DNA of 64,000 bases from Singulisphaera sp. GP187 (GTDB lineage Bacteria > Planctomycetota > Phycisphaerae > Phycisphaerales > SM1A02). The DNA lies in contig CAMBXO010000007.1 in NCBI GenBank assembly GCA_945871915.1, forward strand, positions 1 to 64,000. Reading direction: 5' to 3'. Both the position numbers and the translations under genes were made by a program. Under the pieces are notes generated by a model. The model did not search any database. It was not told the DNA's origin and saw only the letters and a program-made list of their open reading frames with translations. Positions within the stretch are counted from its first letter, which is position 1. The number at the start of each line of letters is the position of its first letter. Positions 44,769-55,400 of the stretch are shown piece after piece.

Positions 44769-45577
44769 GGGAGTGTGGCGACCTTGGCCATGCAATCAAT
44801 GGGATGACTCGGCGTGCGGCGACACGCGATCTGCATGCTGGGTGCAAGGTGCGGAGCGCGATCACTCCACAACGCTCTCACACGTTCAGGCGAATTGCAC
44901 TGTTGGCTCAGATGCAAAAGCACGAATTGATTCGGAGTCGTGCCGCGTTCATGCAGGGAGGTGGCCACTTCAAGTGCCTGTGTATTGGAGAGGTGGCCTG
45001 CACCAGACATGATGCGATCCTTGAGTACCTGCGGTCGAGGACTTTCCATTTGCATTTGCCGGTCGTAATTACTTTCAATGGCCAACACATGAACGCCTTC
45101 CAATAAATCCAAAAGCTGTGGAGGCACGTGACCAAGGTCGGTGGCCCATCCAATGGAATGGCCTTCCCAGTCAATTCGAAAAGCGGTGCTGCCTTCGGTG
45201 TCGTGTGGAACAGCACATCCACGCACTTGAAATGGCCCCACGTGCAATGGATTGCTGATCCAACGGGTTGATGCGTTGGGAAGCCCCGCTCGCGCAAGGA
45301 TGGAACCATGTTCGGGTCGAAGAATCACCGGTGGGGCCAGCATGGAAGGCCATCCGCGTGCCCACCCCACATGCAGATGATCGGTATCGCCATGGGTGAG
45401 CAAGACGCCATGCAGACTTTCAAAGTCGATGCCTTCTGCACTCAGATGGCCACGCACAGCGCGCGGCGATACACCCAAATCAATCAGAAGATCGTGGCGA
45501 TTTCCATTGGATCGCGCGGTCACCAGTGCCGCGTTGCCGGAACTTCCACTGGCTAGCACGCGGAGGCGAAGGTGCAT
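44765..45577 (-). CDS. WalJ/YycJ-like metallo-beta-lactamase-fold hydrolase
   Basis: 270 residues. VLASGSSGNAALV and LLIDLGVSPRAVRGHL match the start of the YycJ/WalJ family of MBL-fold nucleases. The metal motif is THGDTDH (HxDxDH rather than HxHxDH, a variant also known in ComEC-type proteins); VLAIESNYD, HLSNTQA and LLHLSQQCN complete it. Translationally coupled to purF. Confidence 0.82.
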   Translation of the reverse strand: MHLRLRVLASGSSGNAALVTARSNGNRHDLLIDLGVSPRAVRGHLSAEGIDFESLHGVLLTHGDTDHLHVGWARGWPSMLAPPVILRPEHGSILARAGLPNASTRWISNPLHVGPFQVRGCAVPHDTEGSTAFRIDWEGHSIGWATDLGHVPPQLLDLLEGVHVLAIESNYDRQMQMESPRPQVLKDRIMSGAGHLSNTQALEVATSLHERGTTPNQFVLLHLSQQCNSPERVRALWSDRAPHLAPSMQIACRRTPSHPIDCMAKVATLP

Positions 45578-45579
45578 GA

Positions 45580-46401
45580 TCAGGAGATGTGCGCGGCGGT
45601 TCCGCGTACTTTCTTGCCAAAGCCCGGCATGATGCCTCGATTGCTTGCCGTGACGAATGCAAGAAATTCATCCACCAATGGTTCGCCGGCTCGGCTTCGA
45701 AGTTCATTCACTCGAGCGGGCATTGGCAGCGAACTTCGAGCCAGTGTTTGGTACACCCAGCGCACGACGGCGATTTGATCGGGGGCCATGCCGCTCCGTC
45801 GCATACCAACCACATTCAAACTTCCGGCAATGTTGGTGCCCGTTGTCATAAAGAATGGCGGCAAATCCATGCTGACGCCGGTGAGTCCACCGATGAAGGC
45901 GTTGCGGCCAATGTGGCAAAACTGATGGACCATGGCGCCGCCACCCATGATGACACCGCTAGCCATCTCAACATGTCCGGCCAACATGCAGCAATTGGAG
46001 AGAATGTTCTGGTCACCGATCACGCAATCGTGTCCCGCATGACTGCCTGCCATGAAATAATTGCGATGACCCAGTCGCGTTGGCAGGGGCGTTTTGCCAC
46101 GATGAATGGTGACCGATTCTCGAAAGACATTTTCGTTTCCAATGATCAGGCCCGAACCCGGAGTGTTGGGATTGAACTTGACATCTTGTGGAGCCATGCC
46201 AAGAACCGTTCCGGGAAACAGCGTGTTGCCCTCACCGATCGAGCATGGTCCCTGAATCGATGCACGATGCAGAAGACGCGTGTTCGCCCCAACGGTCACA
46301 GGCCCAAGGCTTCCGTCGAGGTGACAAAATGGACCGACGTGGACACTGGATGCAAGCGTGACATCGCCCACAATGACAGCACTTGGATGGACATCGGCCA
46401 T
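45580..46401 (-). CDS. lpxA: UDP-N-acetylglucosamine acyltransferase
   Basis: 273 residues, first enzyme of lipid A synthesis. Hexapeptide left-handed helix repeats run through the first 200 residues; the catalytic His is in AGSHAGHDC (His124). GNENVFRESVTIHRG and MGGGAMVHQFCHIGRNAFIGG follow, and a helical C-terminus ends it. Lipid A/LPS in this organism is therefore expected, though lpxB, lpxC and lpxD are not nearby. ATG 46401; divergent from lipB. Confidence 0.93.
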   Translation of the reverse strand: MADVHPSAVIVGDVTLASSVHVGPFCHLDGSLGPVTVGANTRLLHRASIQGPCSIGEGNTLFPGTVLGMAPQDVKFNPNTPGSGLIIGNENVFRESVTIHRGKTPLPTRLGHRNYFMAGSHAGHDCVIGDQNILSNCCMLAGHVEMASGVIMGGGAMVHQFCHIGRNAFIGGLTGVSMDLPPFFMTTGTNIAGSLNVVGMRRSGMAPDQIAVVRWVYQTLARSSLPMPARVNELRSRAGEPLVDEFLAFVTASNRGIMPGFGKKVRGTAAHIS

Positions 46402-46455
46402 GGGGCGGTGATTGTAGAGGGCGCGGCACTGCGGCACAGCCCCTACGCTGCATGC

Positions 46456-47142
46456 ATGAATGCATTGCAGGTGCACGACCTTGGCCGGATGGACTATGCC
46501 CAAGCACTTGAGCGACAAAGGCAGTGGCATTCGGATGTGATTGCTCAGAGGGAGGCGAAGGGACCGATGCATCTCTTACTTCTGGAGCATGACCCGGCCG
46601 TCATTACCGTGAGTCGAAGACCCGATGCCGCCAAACATGTGCTGGCATCATCCGAGCAACTTCGGACCAAAGGCGTGCAGTTGGTGGAAACGGATCGAGG
46701 TGGCGATGTGACCTGGCACGGGCCTGGGCAGTTGGTGGCGTATCCAATCCTTGATCTGCATCGACTGGATCTTCGAATCCATGCGTACATGAGATTTCTT
46801 GAACAAGTGGTTCTTGACACGCTGCAGAATCTTGGCGTGCATGGACTTCGAGATCAGCATGCAACCGGTGTGTGGGTGGGCAACGGAACGGCGGAACGCA
46901 AGATCTGTGCGATGGGTGTTCGGGTGAGTCGCTGGGTCACTCTCCACGGACTGGCTTTGAATGTCTGCCCCGATCTTGAACAGTTTTCGTTAATCGTTCC
47001 GTGTGGACTGGAAGGCAGAGCAGTGACAAGTCTTGCACAGGAATTGGGCGATTCGGCGTCGCTGATGGAAGATGCAAAGCGACAACTCGCTTTGCACTTC
47101 ACACAAGCAGTAGAGTGCCGATTGAAGCAGACCGGACGATAA
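46456..47142 (+). CDS. lipB: Octanoyl-[ACP]:protein N-octanoyltransferase LipB
   Basis: 228 residues. The octanoyl group moves from ACP to lipoyl domains. RGGDVTWHGPGQLVAYPILDL is the signature; Lys149 (KICAMGV) and Cys183 (IVPCGL) form the catalytic pair. The ATG 46456 start lacks a clear ribosome site. lipA is not adjacent. It converges with the skp-like gene. Confidence 0.94.
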   Translation: MNALQVHDLGRMDYAQALERQRQWHSDVIAQREAKGPMHLLLLEHDPAVITVSRRPDAAKHVLASSEQLRTKGVQLVETDRGGDVTWHGPGQLVAYPILDLHRLDLRIHAYMRFLEQVVLDTLQNLGVHGLRDQHATGVWVGNGTAERKICAMGVRVSRWVTLHGLALNVCPDLEQFSLIVPCGLEGRAVTSLAQELGDSASLMEDAKRQLALHFTQAVECRLKQTGR

Positions 47143-47190
47143 AGCCATCGCCGAAGAACCGGGGCGCCAACCGCCGGTTCAATCGCCCGC

Positions 47191-47907
47191 TTATTCGTTT
47201 GACAGGTTCAGTTCTTTCATGACATCCGGAGTCAGATCGATCGATTCCGGAGCACGCAGAAATGTTCTCGCCTGCACTTGCACCATGGCATTGCCAAGGT
47301 CGCCGGCATCAAAGGGTGCTGCCGTTGGAATGAAGCGGTACACCATGTCAATCTTTCGGCGGTCGCAGACCACATCCACAGCGGTCACCATTTCTCGGTA
47401 CGCCTTTTCAACTTGCTCGGCCATCAGTTTTCCCTGTGCAGCCTGCATGCCAGCGTTCCATTTCTGGTACCGCTCAAAGAGAGCTTGTACGGCCTGCTGG
47501 CCCTTTGCAAATTCAGGGTCATCCTTGCCCTTACTTCCGAATTCGCCCTTGAGGGTTTCCATTTCTTTTTGGAATTCTTCGCCCTGTTTCTTGGCGTCTT
47601 CGTCAAAGCGGGTGCGATCCGCTTGGTAACTCTGGTTTTCCAGAAGTTTTTTCAGCACCTTGTCCACATGCACCGCTCCGGCGCTCCACGCGCGGGCCGT
47701 TGGCTCATCACCCCAACTGGGTCGCCCGCCTTCGTTGGCGAGTTTCATCACGCCATCTTTGCCTTCAAGAAGCACCGCTTGAGTTGGACCAAGATCACCT
47801 GCTGGAGTGGCTCGTGCATCAGCCGGGCGAGGCGCGACAAGTGTGGAAAGCAGGACGCCTGCGGCAAGCAGCATGGCAGGAACGATGATTCGATGGGCGT
47901 TTCGCAT
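47191..47907 (-). CDS. Skp/OmpH-like periplasmic chaperone
   Basis: 238 residues with a signal peptide (MRNAHRIIVPAMLLAAGVLL to ADA). Residues 80-175 are a charged coiled coil (KKLLENQSYQADRTRFDEDA, EFQKEMETLKGEFG), followed by QVEKAYREMVTAVDVVCDRRKIDMVYRF in the small beta domain. This is the OmpH pattern: tentacle helices that hold outer-membrane proteins. It has an extra N-terminal 40 residues. It lies downstream of lepA, 73 bp away. Confidence 0.8.
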   Translation of the reverse strand: MRNAHRIIVPAMLLAAGVLLSTLVAPRPADARATPAGDLGPTQAVLLEGKDGVMKLANEGGRPSWGDEPTARAWSAGAVHVDKVLKKLLENQSYQADRTRFDEDAKKQGEEFQKEMETLKGEFGSKGKDDPEFAKGQQAVQALFERYQKWNAGMQAAQGKLMAEQVEKAYREMVTAVDVVCDRRKIDMVYRFIPTAAPFDAGDLGNAMVQVQARTFLRAPESIDLTPDVMKELNLSNE

Positions 47908-47980
47908 GGGGGGAGAGTTTACGCGCAGATCGCAACCGAGTGAGGCGGTCCCCAGCGAATGTGTTGGGTTTCTTGGCGGC

Positions 47981-49795
47981 TCAATCGCCTTGTTCAAGGA
48001 TGGCCATAAAGGCTTCCTGAGGAATGGAAACCATTCCAACGGTCTTCATTCGCTTCTTGCCGGCCTTCTGTTTTTCCAGCAGTTTTCGCTTGCGGCTGAC
48101 ATCGCCGCCGTAGCACTTGGCCAGCACATTCTTGCGGAGCGACTTGATGCTCTCGCGGGCAATGATTCGCCCGCCGATGGCCGCTTGCAGTGGAATCTCA
48201 AATTGGTGACGATCAATCTGCTTCTTGAGTTTTTCAAGGATGGCTCGACTGCGATGCTCGGAAAGAATGCGGTGCGTGATCAGGCTTAGAGCTTCCACCG
48301 GTTCGCCATTGACGAGAATGTTCACCTTGACCAGATCGTCTTGATGGAAGCCGATCACTTCGTAATCCATCGTGCCATAGCCGCGTGTGATGGACTTCAG
48401 CTTGTCGTAAAAGTCGTAGATGATTTCGGCAAGAGGTAATTCGTACCCAAGAATCTGTCGCGTGTCACTGAGATATCGCTGGCTCTTGAATTGCCCGCGG
48501 CGTGCATCGCACAATTTCATAATGTCACCAATGTGCGTGTTGGGGCAGATGATCTCAATTCTGACAATCGGTTCCAAGATGCCGGTGACCTGGCTGAGGT
48601 CGGGAAGGTCGGCCGGATTGTGAATTTCAACTTCCGTGCCATCATTCATCGCCACGCGATAGGTCACGGTTGGTGCGGTCTGCACCACTTCGACATTGCC
48701 TTCGCGTTCGAGCCGTTCCTGAATGATGTCCATGTGCAAAAGCCCAAGAAAGCCGCAGCGAAATCCGAATCCCAAAGCTTCCGAGTGTTGCACTTCGAAG
48801 GTGAAACTGGCGTCATTGAGACGGAGTTTTTCAATGGCCTCTCGCAGGGCTTCAAAGTCACCCTTCTTGCCAGACCCGCCATCGGCCCCGCTGCTTGAGG
48901 GATAAAAGTCGCAGAAGACCATCTGCTTTGGTTCTTGGTAGCCGGGCAGCGGCGCCTCAGCAGGATCGTTTTCAAGTGTGATGGTGTCGCCGACTCGAAC
49001 ATCCCCAAGCGTCTTGATACTTGCAGCGAGGTAACCCACTTCCGCATGTCCAAGTTTCTCCATCTTGGTTGGAAAGGGAGTGTTGCGGCCAAGTTCGCTG
49101 ACGGAAAAAGTTCGTCCAGTACCCATCATTCGAATTTTGTCGCCAGCCTTGATGCTTCCGTCAAACACACGGAAGTACACCACGACACCTTTGTAGTCGT
49201 CGTACACGCTGTCAAAAATCAAAGCCCGCAATTTGTTGGTGGTGGCGGGTTTGGGCGAAGGGAGTTTTTCGCAAATACTGTCAAGCAACTCGTGGATGCC
49301 CTGACCAGTTTTTGCGCTCACCAAAATGCAAGCTTCCGCTTTCAAACCAAGCACCTGCTCAATTTCCATCGCCACGCCATCAGGGTCGGCAGCGGGAAGA
49401 TCGATCTTATTGATGACAGGAATCAATTCCAGATTGTTGGCGACAGCCAGATACGCGTTGGCAACCGTCTGGGCTTGAACGCCTTGCGTGCTGTCCACAA
49501 CAAGCACGGCGCCCTCGCAGGCCGTCAAGGCTCGACTGACTTCATACGCAAAGTCAACATGACCCGGCGTGTCAATGAAATTCAGTTGATAGGTCTCGCC
49601 TTGAAAGACATGCTGCACGGTGACGGCGCTGGCTTTGATGGTGATGCCTCGCTCCCGTTCAAGGTCCATGCTGTCGAGCAATTGCGCGCGCGCCTCTCGC
49701 TGACTCACGGCGTTGGTGGCTTGCAGCAAACGGTCCGCAAGCGTGCTCTTGCCGTGGTCAATGTGAGCAATGATGGAGAAGTTTCGAATGGGCAA
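47981..49795 (-). CDS. lepA: Elongation factor 4 (LepA)
   Basis: 604 residues, the family length. G1 AHIDHGKST, DLERERGITIKA, DTPGHVDF, NKIDLP, and the LepA-specific C-terminal domain (KQKAGKKRMKTVG) are all present. LepA is a ribosome GTPase acting in initiation/back-translocation under stress. The start is TTG 49795 (MPIRNFSIIAHID); no ATG is available nearby. Confidence 0.96.
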   Translation of the reverse strand: MPIRNFSIIAHIDHGKSTLADRLLQATNAVSQREARAQLLDSMDLERERGITIKASAVTVQHVFQGETYQLNFIDTPGHVDFAYEVSRALTACEGAVLVVDSTQGVQAQTVANAYLAVANNLELIPVINKIDLPAADPDGVAMEIEQVLGLKAEACILVSAKTGQGIHELLDSICEKLPSPKPATTNKLRALIFDSVYDDYKGVVVYFRVFDGSIKAGDKIRMMGTGRTFSVSELGRNTPFPTKMEKLGHAEVGYLAASIKTLGDVRVGDTITLENDPAEAPLPGYQEPKQMVFCDFYPSSSGADGGSGKKGDFEALREAIEKLRLNDASFTFEVQHSEALGFGFRCGFLGLLHMDIIQERLEREGNVEVVQTAPTVTYRVAMNDGTEVEIHNPADLPDLSQVTGILEPIVRIEIICPNTHIGDIMKLCDARRGQFKSQRYLSDTRQILGYELPLAEIIYDFYDKLKSITRGYGTMDYEVIGFHQDDLVKVNILVNGEPVEALSLITHRILSEHRSRAILEKLKKQIDRHQFEIPLQAAIGGRIIARESIKSLRKNVLAKCYGGDVSRKRKLLEKQKAGKKRMKTVGMVSIPQEAFMAILEQGD

Positions 49796-49895
49796 TGGGT
49801 CGTCTCGTGGAGCCCCACACTCTAGCGGAGAGTGGGTTTGGATTCTTGTCGAACTGTAGGGGTTTGTTCCCTGAAGTGGTTCGTTGTCATAGGGC

Positions 49896-51437
49896 CTAGC
49901 GACGGCGTGAAGCCATCGGAAGGGACACTCGCCGATTCACCTCATCCTCGGGTCGTGCAACAAGGTCGTACTCCATGGCCTCGGTGACCACAGCGTCCAC
50001 CAACTCGCCTGGTGAAATCTCTCGCTTGGAAATCAGTCGTGTCACGCTGTCCACCTGCGGCGCTTGAAATGAAGCGCGAGCCAAGTAGACCCGTTCGCCC
50101 TTACCAGCTTCTTGCTCGGGGTCTGGCCCTTCGACTAACAAGGAGAGCTGCTGTTTCGTGCGGGCCATTTTTTCGGCGCGGTCAAACGCAATTTCCTGTT
50201 GAGCCAGCATCAAAGCCTCTTCGCGTCGTGCAGCCTCTTCGGCTGGAACATGCAGCGAGGCGTCCTTGTCCATGGTGCCGCTCGGCGTGCCCTCTTCATG
50301 GCTGTACTTGAAACAGCCCACCATGTCGAAGCGTTGTTGGCGTACAAAGTCGAGCAACGCCTCGAAATCTTTTTCAGTTTCGCCAGGGTGGCCCACAATA
50401 AAGGTGGTTCGGAGCGAAATGGTCGGAATCGCCGCTCGCAGATTCTCAAGCAATTGCTGCGTTCGATCGGCGGTGGTGTGGCGACGCATGCGCGTCAGCA
50501 TGTGATCGGTGGCATGTTGCAGCGGCATATCGATGTATTTCACGACATGGTTCAAGCGAGCGATGGCGTGAATCATTTCGCTTGAAAATGTGCTTGGATA
50601 GGCGTACATCAACCGAATCCATCCGCCACCATGTTCGCGTGCCACGCCATCAAGCCCCTCAAGTAAGCCAACAAGACCGCGAGTGTCTCCAATGTCCATC
50701 CCCCAACTGGTGGTGTCCTGCCCGATCACATTCAACTCGAAAGCCCCGTCATCCATCAGGCGACCCGCTTCGGTTAATAACGCGTCCATCGGTTTGCTTC
50801 GCATTTTGCCTCGAATGGATGGAATGGTGCAGAAGGCGCAGCGTTGATTGCAGCCTTCGCTCGCTCGCAAATACGCCCAATGACGTGGCGTGAGGCGAAA
50901 GCGATTGGCGTCACCCTCAAAGTAGCCAATGCCCTTTCCATCGGCGCCGTTGACGGTGAGGCCGACGGTTGGCAAACCTCGTTCTTGCGCGGCTTGCAGT
51001 GCATTGGCGGCAATCCAATAGGGGGGGCGGTCGCCATTCAGGGCTGCTCGCTCAAGTGATTCGCCACGCACAGCATCCACAATGTGATCTCGATCAAAGA
51101 CGCCGATCATCGCATCGATTCCGGGTGCCCACTCCAGCAACTTGGCCCGATGTCGCTGCACCAAACAGCCAGCGACGACAACACGCTTCAGCTCGCCTCG
51201 TTTCTTTCGCTCGATGGCCTCGTGAATGACATCAAGGCTCTCTTGCTTGCTGGCTTCCAGAAATCCACAGGTATTGACCACGATGGCATCCGGGTGATCC
51301 GTTTCACTTACAGGTTTCACGCCACCTTCTTGAAGCAGCGCAAGCATTTTTTCGCTATCGACAAGATTCTTCGGGCAGCCAAGGCTGACGAATGCGACGC
51401 GTTGCACGGTTTTCTGCGTATCCGACATGGGAGTCAT
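49896..51437 (-). CDS. rimO: Ribosomal protein uS12 methylthiotransferase RimO
   Basis: 513 residues of the radical-SAM methylthiotransferase family. The N-terminal Fe-S domain has VSLGCPKNLVDSE, NTCGFLEAS and VAGCLVQRH; the radical SAM cluster is GCNQRCAFCTIP; a TRAM domain ends it. RimO adds a methylthio group to the beta carbon of the conserved Asp in uS12. ATG 51437 overlaps the previous stop (ATGA). It is the last gene of the rpoB-rpoC run. Confidence 0.93.
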   Translation of the reverse strand: MTPMSDTQKTVQRVAFVSLGCPKNLVDSEKMLALLQEGGVKPVSETDHPDAIVVNTCGFLEASKQESLDVIHEAIERKKRGELKRVVVAGCLVQRHRAKLLEWAPGIDAMIGVFDRDHIVDAVRGESLERAALNGDRPPYWIAANALQAAQERGLPTVGLTVNGADGKGIGYFEGDANRFRLTPRHWAYLRASEGCNQRCAFCTIPSIRGKMRSKPMDALLTEAGRLMDDGAFELNVIGQDTTSWGMDIGDTRGLVGLLEGLDGVAREHGGGWIRLMYAYPSTFSSEMIHAIARLNHVVKYIDMPLQHATDHMLTRMRRHTTADRTQQLLENLRAAIPTISLRTTFIVGHPGETEKDFEALLDFVRQQRFDMVGCFKYSHEEGTPSGTMDKDASLHVPAEEAARREEALMLAQQEIAFDRAEKMARTKQQLSLLVEGPDPEQEAGKGERVYLARASFQAPQVDSVTRLISKREISPGELVDAVVTEAMEYDLVARPEDEVNRRVSLPMASRRR

Positions 51438-51922
51438 CGTACGCCCTCGGCAGCAAAAACCAGCAGCAGGCGACGCCATTCGTCATAGAGATACGGAATG
51501 TCCAATTGGTTATGAAGTGTTTTCATGTTGCCATGCCAGGCTTCAAGCATGGCTTCCTGCCACCCTTGGCCGGCACCATCGCAGAAGTAGGCACGGCACC
51601 CCAACGGCCGTGCCCAATGCACCCCGCACGCTCCCTCTTTCAGAAACGGACAATCACCTCGCCGCAGGGATTGTTCCACTTGCTCGACCGATGGGGTACA
51701 TCCAATCTGGTTCAAGCACCACGCGGTCTCAAGGCCAGTGAGCCATAAGGCGTGGCCTTGGCGTTCAAAGTTGCAGCAGTTTCCATTGGACAAGCAAATC
51801 GGTCGGCGCGTTCGCACGGTTTGATCGGCCTCGCGAATCATGGCCTGAATTGCATCGGTCACGCGCGGCGTGCGTGCGGATTGAATCCACGAGGCCACCC
51901 ACGTTGGGTCCATGCGATTCAC
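51434..51922 (-). CDS. YkgJ-type cysteine-cluster protein, second copy
   Basis: 162 residues from GTG 51922. Cysteines fall in RRPICLSNGNCCNF, GDCPFL and ACGVHWARPLGCRAYFCD, the zinc/iron chelate (YkgJ) pattern, shorter in the first cluster (C-x5-CC). The function of the family is not established. It overlaps both neighbours by four bases, so it is translated with the other YkgJ-like protein and RimO. Confidence 0.8.
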   Translation of the reverse strand: MNRMDPTWVASWIQSARTPRVTDAIQAMIREADQTVRTRRPICLSNGNCCNFERQGHALWLTGLETAWCLNQIGCTPSVEQVEQSLRRGDCPFLKEGACGVHWARPLGCRAYFCDGAGQGWQEAMLEAWHGNMKTLHNQLDIPYLYDEWRRLLLVFAAEGVR

Positions 51923-52443
51923 TGAGTGGTGCCCGCATCATTGGCCCGGTCGGCAAGCAGCCTCTCAACAATGGAACTCGCCGGAAAAAAAGTTCCGGTG
52001 TTCATTCCGGGACAGGGCGTGGCCGATTGGGCCCGCTCCCATGCATCACGGGAAACCAGATTCCGCTGCCAGAAGGGCCAAGTTCGGCATTGGCTGGGGC
52101 GAGATGCATACACCCGACACAGTGCTTTACCGGGTTGAGAAGTTCGATCCAACAAGGCGCAGTCATGGCCGGTAGGACCGAATCGTTCTGTCAGCGACCA
52201 TCGATTCTCAACCCGTCGTGCAAAGGCGGTAAGAAAATCCTCATGGGTCATGCCAAGTTCCAAAGACATGCGAAGGCCTTCGTCGTGACTGAACCAAACC
52301 ACTCCAGGCGGTCCGCTGCAGCAATTGCCGCACTGCGTGCATGTGAATCGAAGGCCATCGCGCCACCATGGAAGACCGCCACCCGGCGCCGAGGCACCGG
52401 GTGGGGAGGTTGTTTCATTGGTCGAAGCGTTTGGATCGATCAC
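51919..52443 (-). CDS. YkgJ-type cysteine-cluster protein, first copy
   Basis: 174 residues from GTG 52443, overlapping the rpoC stop. [15 protein letters not shown] is the classic CxxCxxCC motif; [25 protein letters not shown] supply the rest of the metal site. These proteins probably hold a zinc or Fe-S centre. Directly linked to rpoC and the second copy by GTGA overlaps. Confidence 0.85.
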   Translation of the reverse strand: MIDPNASTNETTSPPGASAPGGGLPWWRDGLRFTCTQCGNCCSGPPGVVWFSHDEGLRMSLELGMTHEDFLTAFARRVENRWSLTERFGPTGHDCALLDRTSQPGKALCRVYASRPSQCRTWPFWQRNLVSRDAWERAQSATPCPGMNTGTFFPASSIVERLLADRANDAGTTQ

Positions 52444-55400
52444 GCGTTGTTGGAATCGGGTGCCTCATCGGCATCGATGGCCAGCACCGGTTCGCTCACA
52501 TGCGTGGTGGCGTGAGCCTGCGATTCGCGAACCTCGCCAACGGTGGCCACCGTGCCTGGTCGATCTGCACCAAGGGCCTCGGCCTCCAACTCGGCATCTT
52601 CCATCTCTTGTTCGCTGGTCTCGTCGTCGATGGGTTCTTCCACCAAACGCTGAACGGTGATTGCTCGATAATCCTTGAAACCTGTGCCTGCCGGGATCAG
52701 ATGGCCCAGCAAAACATTTTCCTTCAGTCCAACAAGGGTGTCGACGGCACTCTTGAGTGCGGCTTCCGTAAGAACCTTGGTGGTCTCTTGGAAACTTGCA
52801 CCCGAGAGGAAACTTTCGCTCTGAAGACTTGCCTTGGTGATGCCCAACAACAGGGTTCGACCGACCGCCTTCTTGGCCTTTCGGGTTCGAGCCTTGTCGC
52901 GACCAGCGGCCTCGGCCGTGGCATTGGCTTCCTTGACTTCGTCACGCGGCTGAAGCGTTCCCTTGGGCAGTGTTGTTTGGCCAGGCTCGTCGACGAACAA
53001 CATATTGTCGAGCTCACCATTGATGCGACGAAGCATCGCCTTGTCAACGACTTCGTTGATCAAGAGTTTGGTGTCGTTGCTTGCCACCACACGAACCTTG
53101 GAAAGCATCTGCTTCAGAATGACTTCAATGTGCTTGTCAGAAATCGGCACGCCCTGCGCGCGATACACATTCTGCACTTCGTCAAGCATGTACACATACA
53201 ACGAATCTTCACCCTTGATGCGGACGATATCGCTGGGGTCGCGTGGACCCTCCACCAATGGATCGCCTGCGGTCACGGTGTCGCCTGCATGGACCAGCAA
53301 GTGCGTTCCCTGCGGAACGTGATGCTCCACGGAGACGGCTTCGGCACCCAACACGCGAATGGTCATCTTGCCCTTGCGCTTGGCAGAATCCAATTCAATC
53401 ACGCCGCCGATTTCGGCAAGCACGGCAGGCTCCTTGGGCTTGCGGGCTTCGAAGACTTCGGTGACGCGAGGCAGACCACCCACGATGTCGGCACTGCGAG
53501 CAGATTCCTTGGGGGTGTGTGCCACCATCTGACCAGCGTGCACCGGATCGCCATCCTTCACTTCGATACGAGCCTTGGCCGGCAAGTGATGGAAGTCCAA
53601 GATCTTGCCATCGGCACTTCGCACTTCAATACGTGGGTGACGCTCGCCCTTGTGTTCAATGACAATCGTTTCAAGAACACCCTTGGTCTTTTCTTCGACC
53701 TTGATTGTTTCGCCCTGAACGATGTCCTCGAAATGCACGATGCCCGTCTTTTCCGAAAGGATGGGCATCTTGTGAGGATCCCACTCAATGAGAAGTTGCC
53801 CCTTCTTGATGACCTCACCGGTCTTCACTTGAAGCATGGAGCCATAAGGCACCTTGTAACTATCGAGTTCGCGGCCCTTGGCATCTCGAACACGCAACAG
53901 ACCGGTCTTCTTCAGCACGACGAAGTGACCTTGGAATTCAACTTCGTTGCAATCGACCAATTCAACCACGCCAGGATTGACGGCCTTGTACTGACTCTCT
54001 GCAGTGGTGGTATAGGCAATGCCTCCCGTATGGAAGGTTCGCATGGTCAACTGAGTTCCGGGCTCACCAATGCTCTGAGCGGCAATGATGCCGACGGCCA
54101 TGCCTTGTTCCACAGACTTACCTGTTGCCAGATCGAGTCCATAGCACTTTTCACAGATGCCGCGTTCGCTTTCACATGTCAGCGGACTTCGCACTTGGAA
54201 GATGCCATCCTCGCCAAGGAAACTCTCGATGTCCCGCGCGATCTTGCTGTCAATGGCTTGACCGGCTTCGACAATGGTCTTGTCCGTGCGGGGATCGATC
54301 AGGCTTGCGAGCGCCGAGCGTCCGAAGATCACTTCGCGCAGCGGAACTTCGACATCTTCGCCCTTCATGACGGCATGCTTGGGGATGCCTCGCTTGGTTC
54401 CGCAATTGAATTCGGTCACCGTCACGCTTTGAGCCACATCGCACAGCTTGCGGGTGAGGTAACCGGAGTCAGCAGTCTTAAGAGCCGTGTCGGCCAGACC
54501 CTTACGAGCACCGTGGGTTGAACTGAAGTATTCCAGAACCGAGAGACCCTCTCGGAAGTTGGCCTTGATGGGGGTTTCAATAATTTCTCCACTCGGCTTG
54601 GCCATCAGTCCACGCATACCTGCAAGTTGCTGCATCTGGCTCTTGTTTCCTCGAGCGCCGCTGTCGGCAAAGAGGAACACAGGATTGAGATAACGGCGCA
54701 GGCCCGCCAATTCCTTCGCAGAGGCGTCCTTGCTTGGTGACGGTGCTGGATGACCATCCAAGTCACGCCAATCGTTCTTCAGCGTTTCCATGAGCCGTTC
54801 GCTGACCTCGTTGCGGCACTTGGCCCACGCTTCAAGAGCCTGATTGCGCCGCTCTTGATCCGTAATGGCACCGCTCTCGTATTGACGTTGCGCTCGTTGC
54901 ACGCGCTTCTCGGCATCGTCAAGCAACTTCTGCTTGTCACCAGGAACGCGCAGATCGCTCACACCGAAACTGAGTCCGCTGCGTGTGCTGTAGCGGAATC
55001 CGGTTTCCTTCATGTCGTCAAGGAGGCGAATGGTGGCGGCCTTGCCGTTGAGTCGATAGGTGTCATCAATCACCTTTGCGGCACCCTTCTTGCCAAGCGT
55101 GCAGTTGTAGTACGGCATGCCCAAAGGAAGAATTTCGTTGAGCAACAATCGACCGACGGTCGTCACTGTTCGTGAACGCTTCAGTTTCTTGCTGGCCTTG
55201 CCTGCTTCAAGCACCATCTCACTAAAGCGGTCGAATCGCACTTCGATCCACTGGTGGTAGTCCACCTTGCCTGTTTCCCATGCAAGAATGGCTTCATGAG
55301 GATGGGTGAAGCGGGGAAGTGCATGCAACGTCTTGCGCTCTTCGCTGGTGAATTCGGCGGAACCCTCAAGGAATCGGTCAAGTGCCACAGGCGGTTCACT

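Noticed and set aside
44765-45577. MBL-fold protein with a damaged HxHxDH motif
   Set aside because: HxDxDH is a known variant in ComEC-like MBL proteins, and the other ligands are present, so it is not a clear pseudoenzyme.
52368-54521. 717-residue open frame on the plus strand opposite rpoC
   Set aside because: It is exactly antisense to well-conserved rpoC sequence, has no family features, and its openness follows from codon bias of the real gene.
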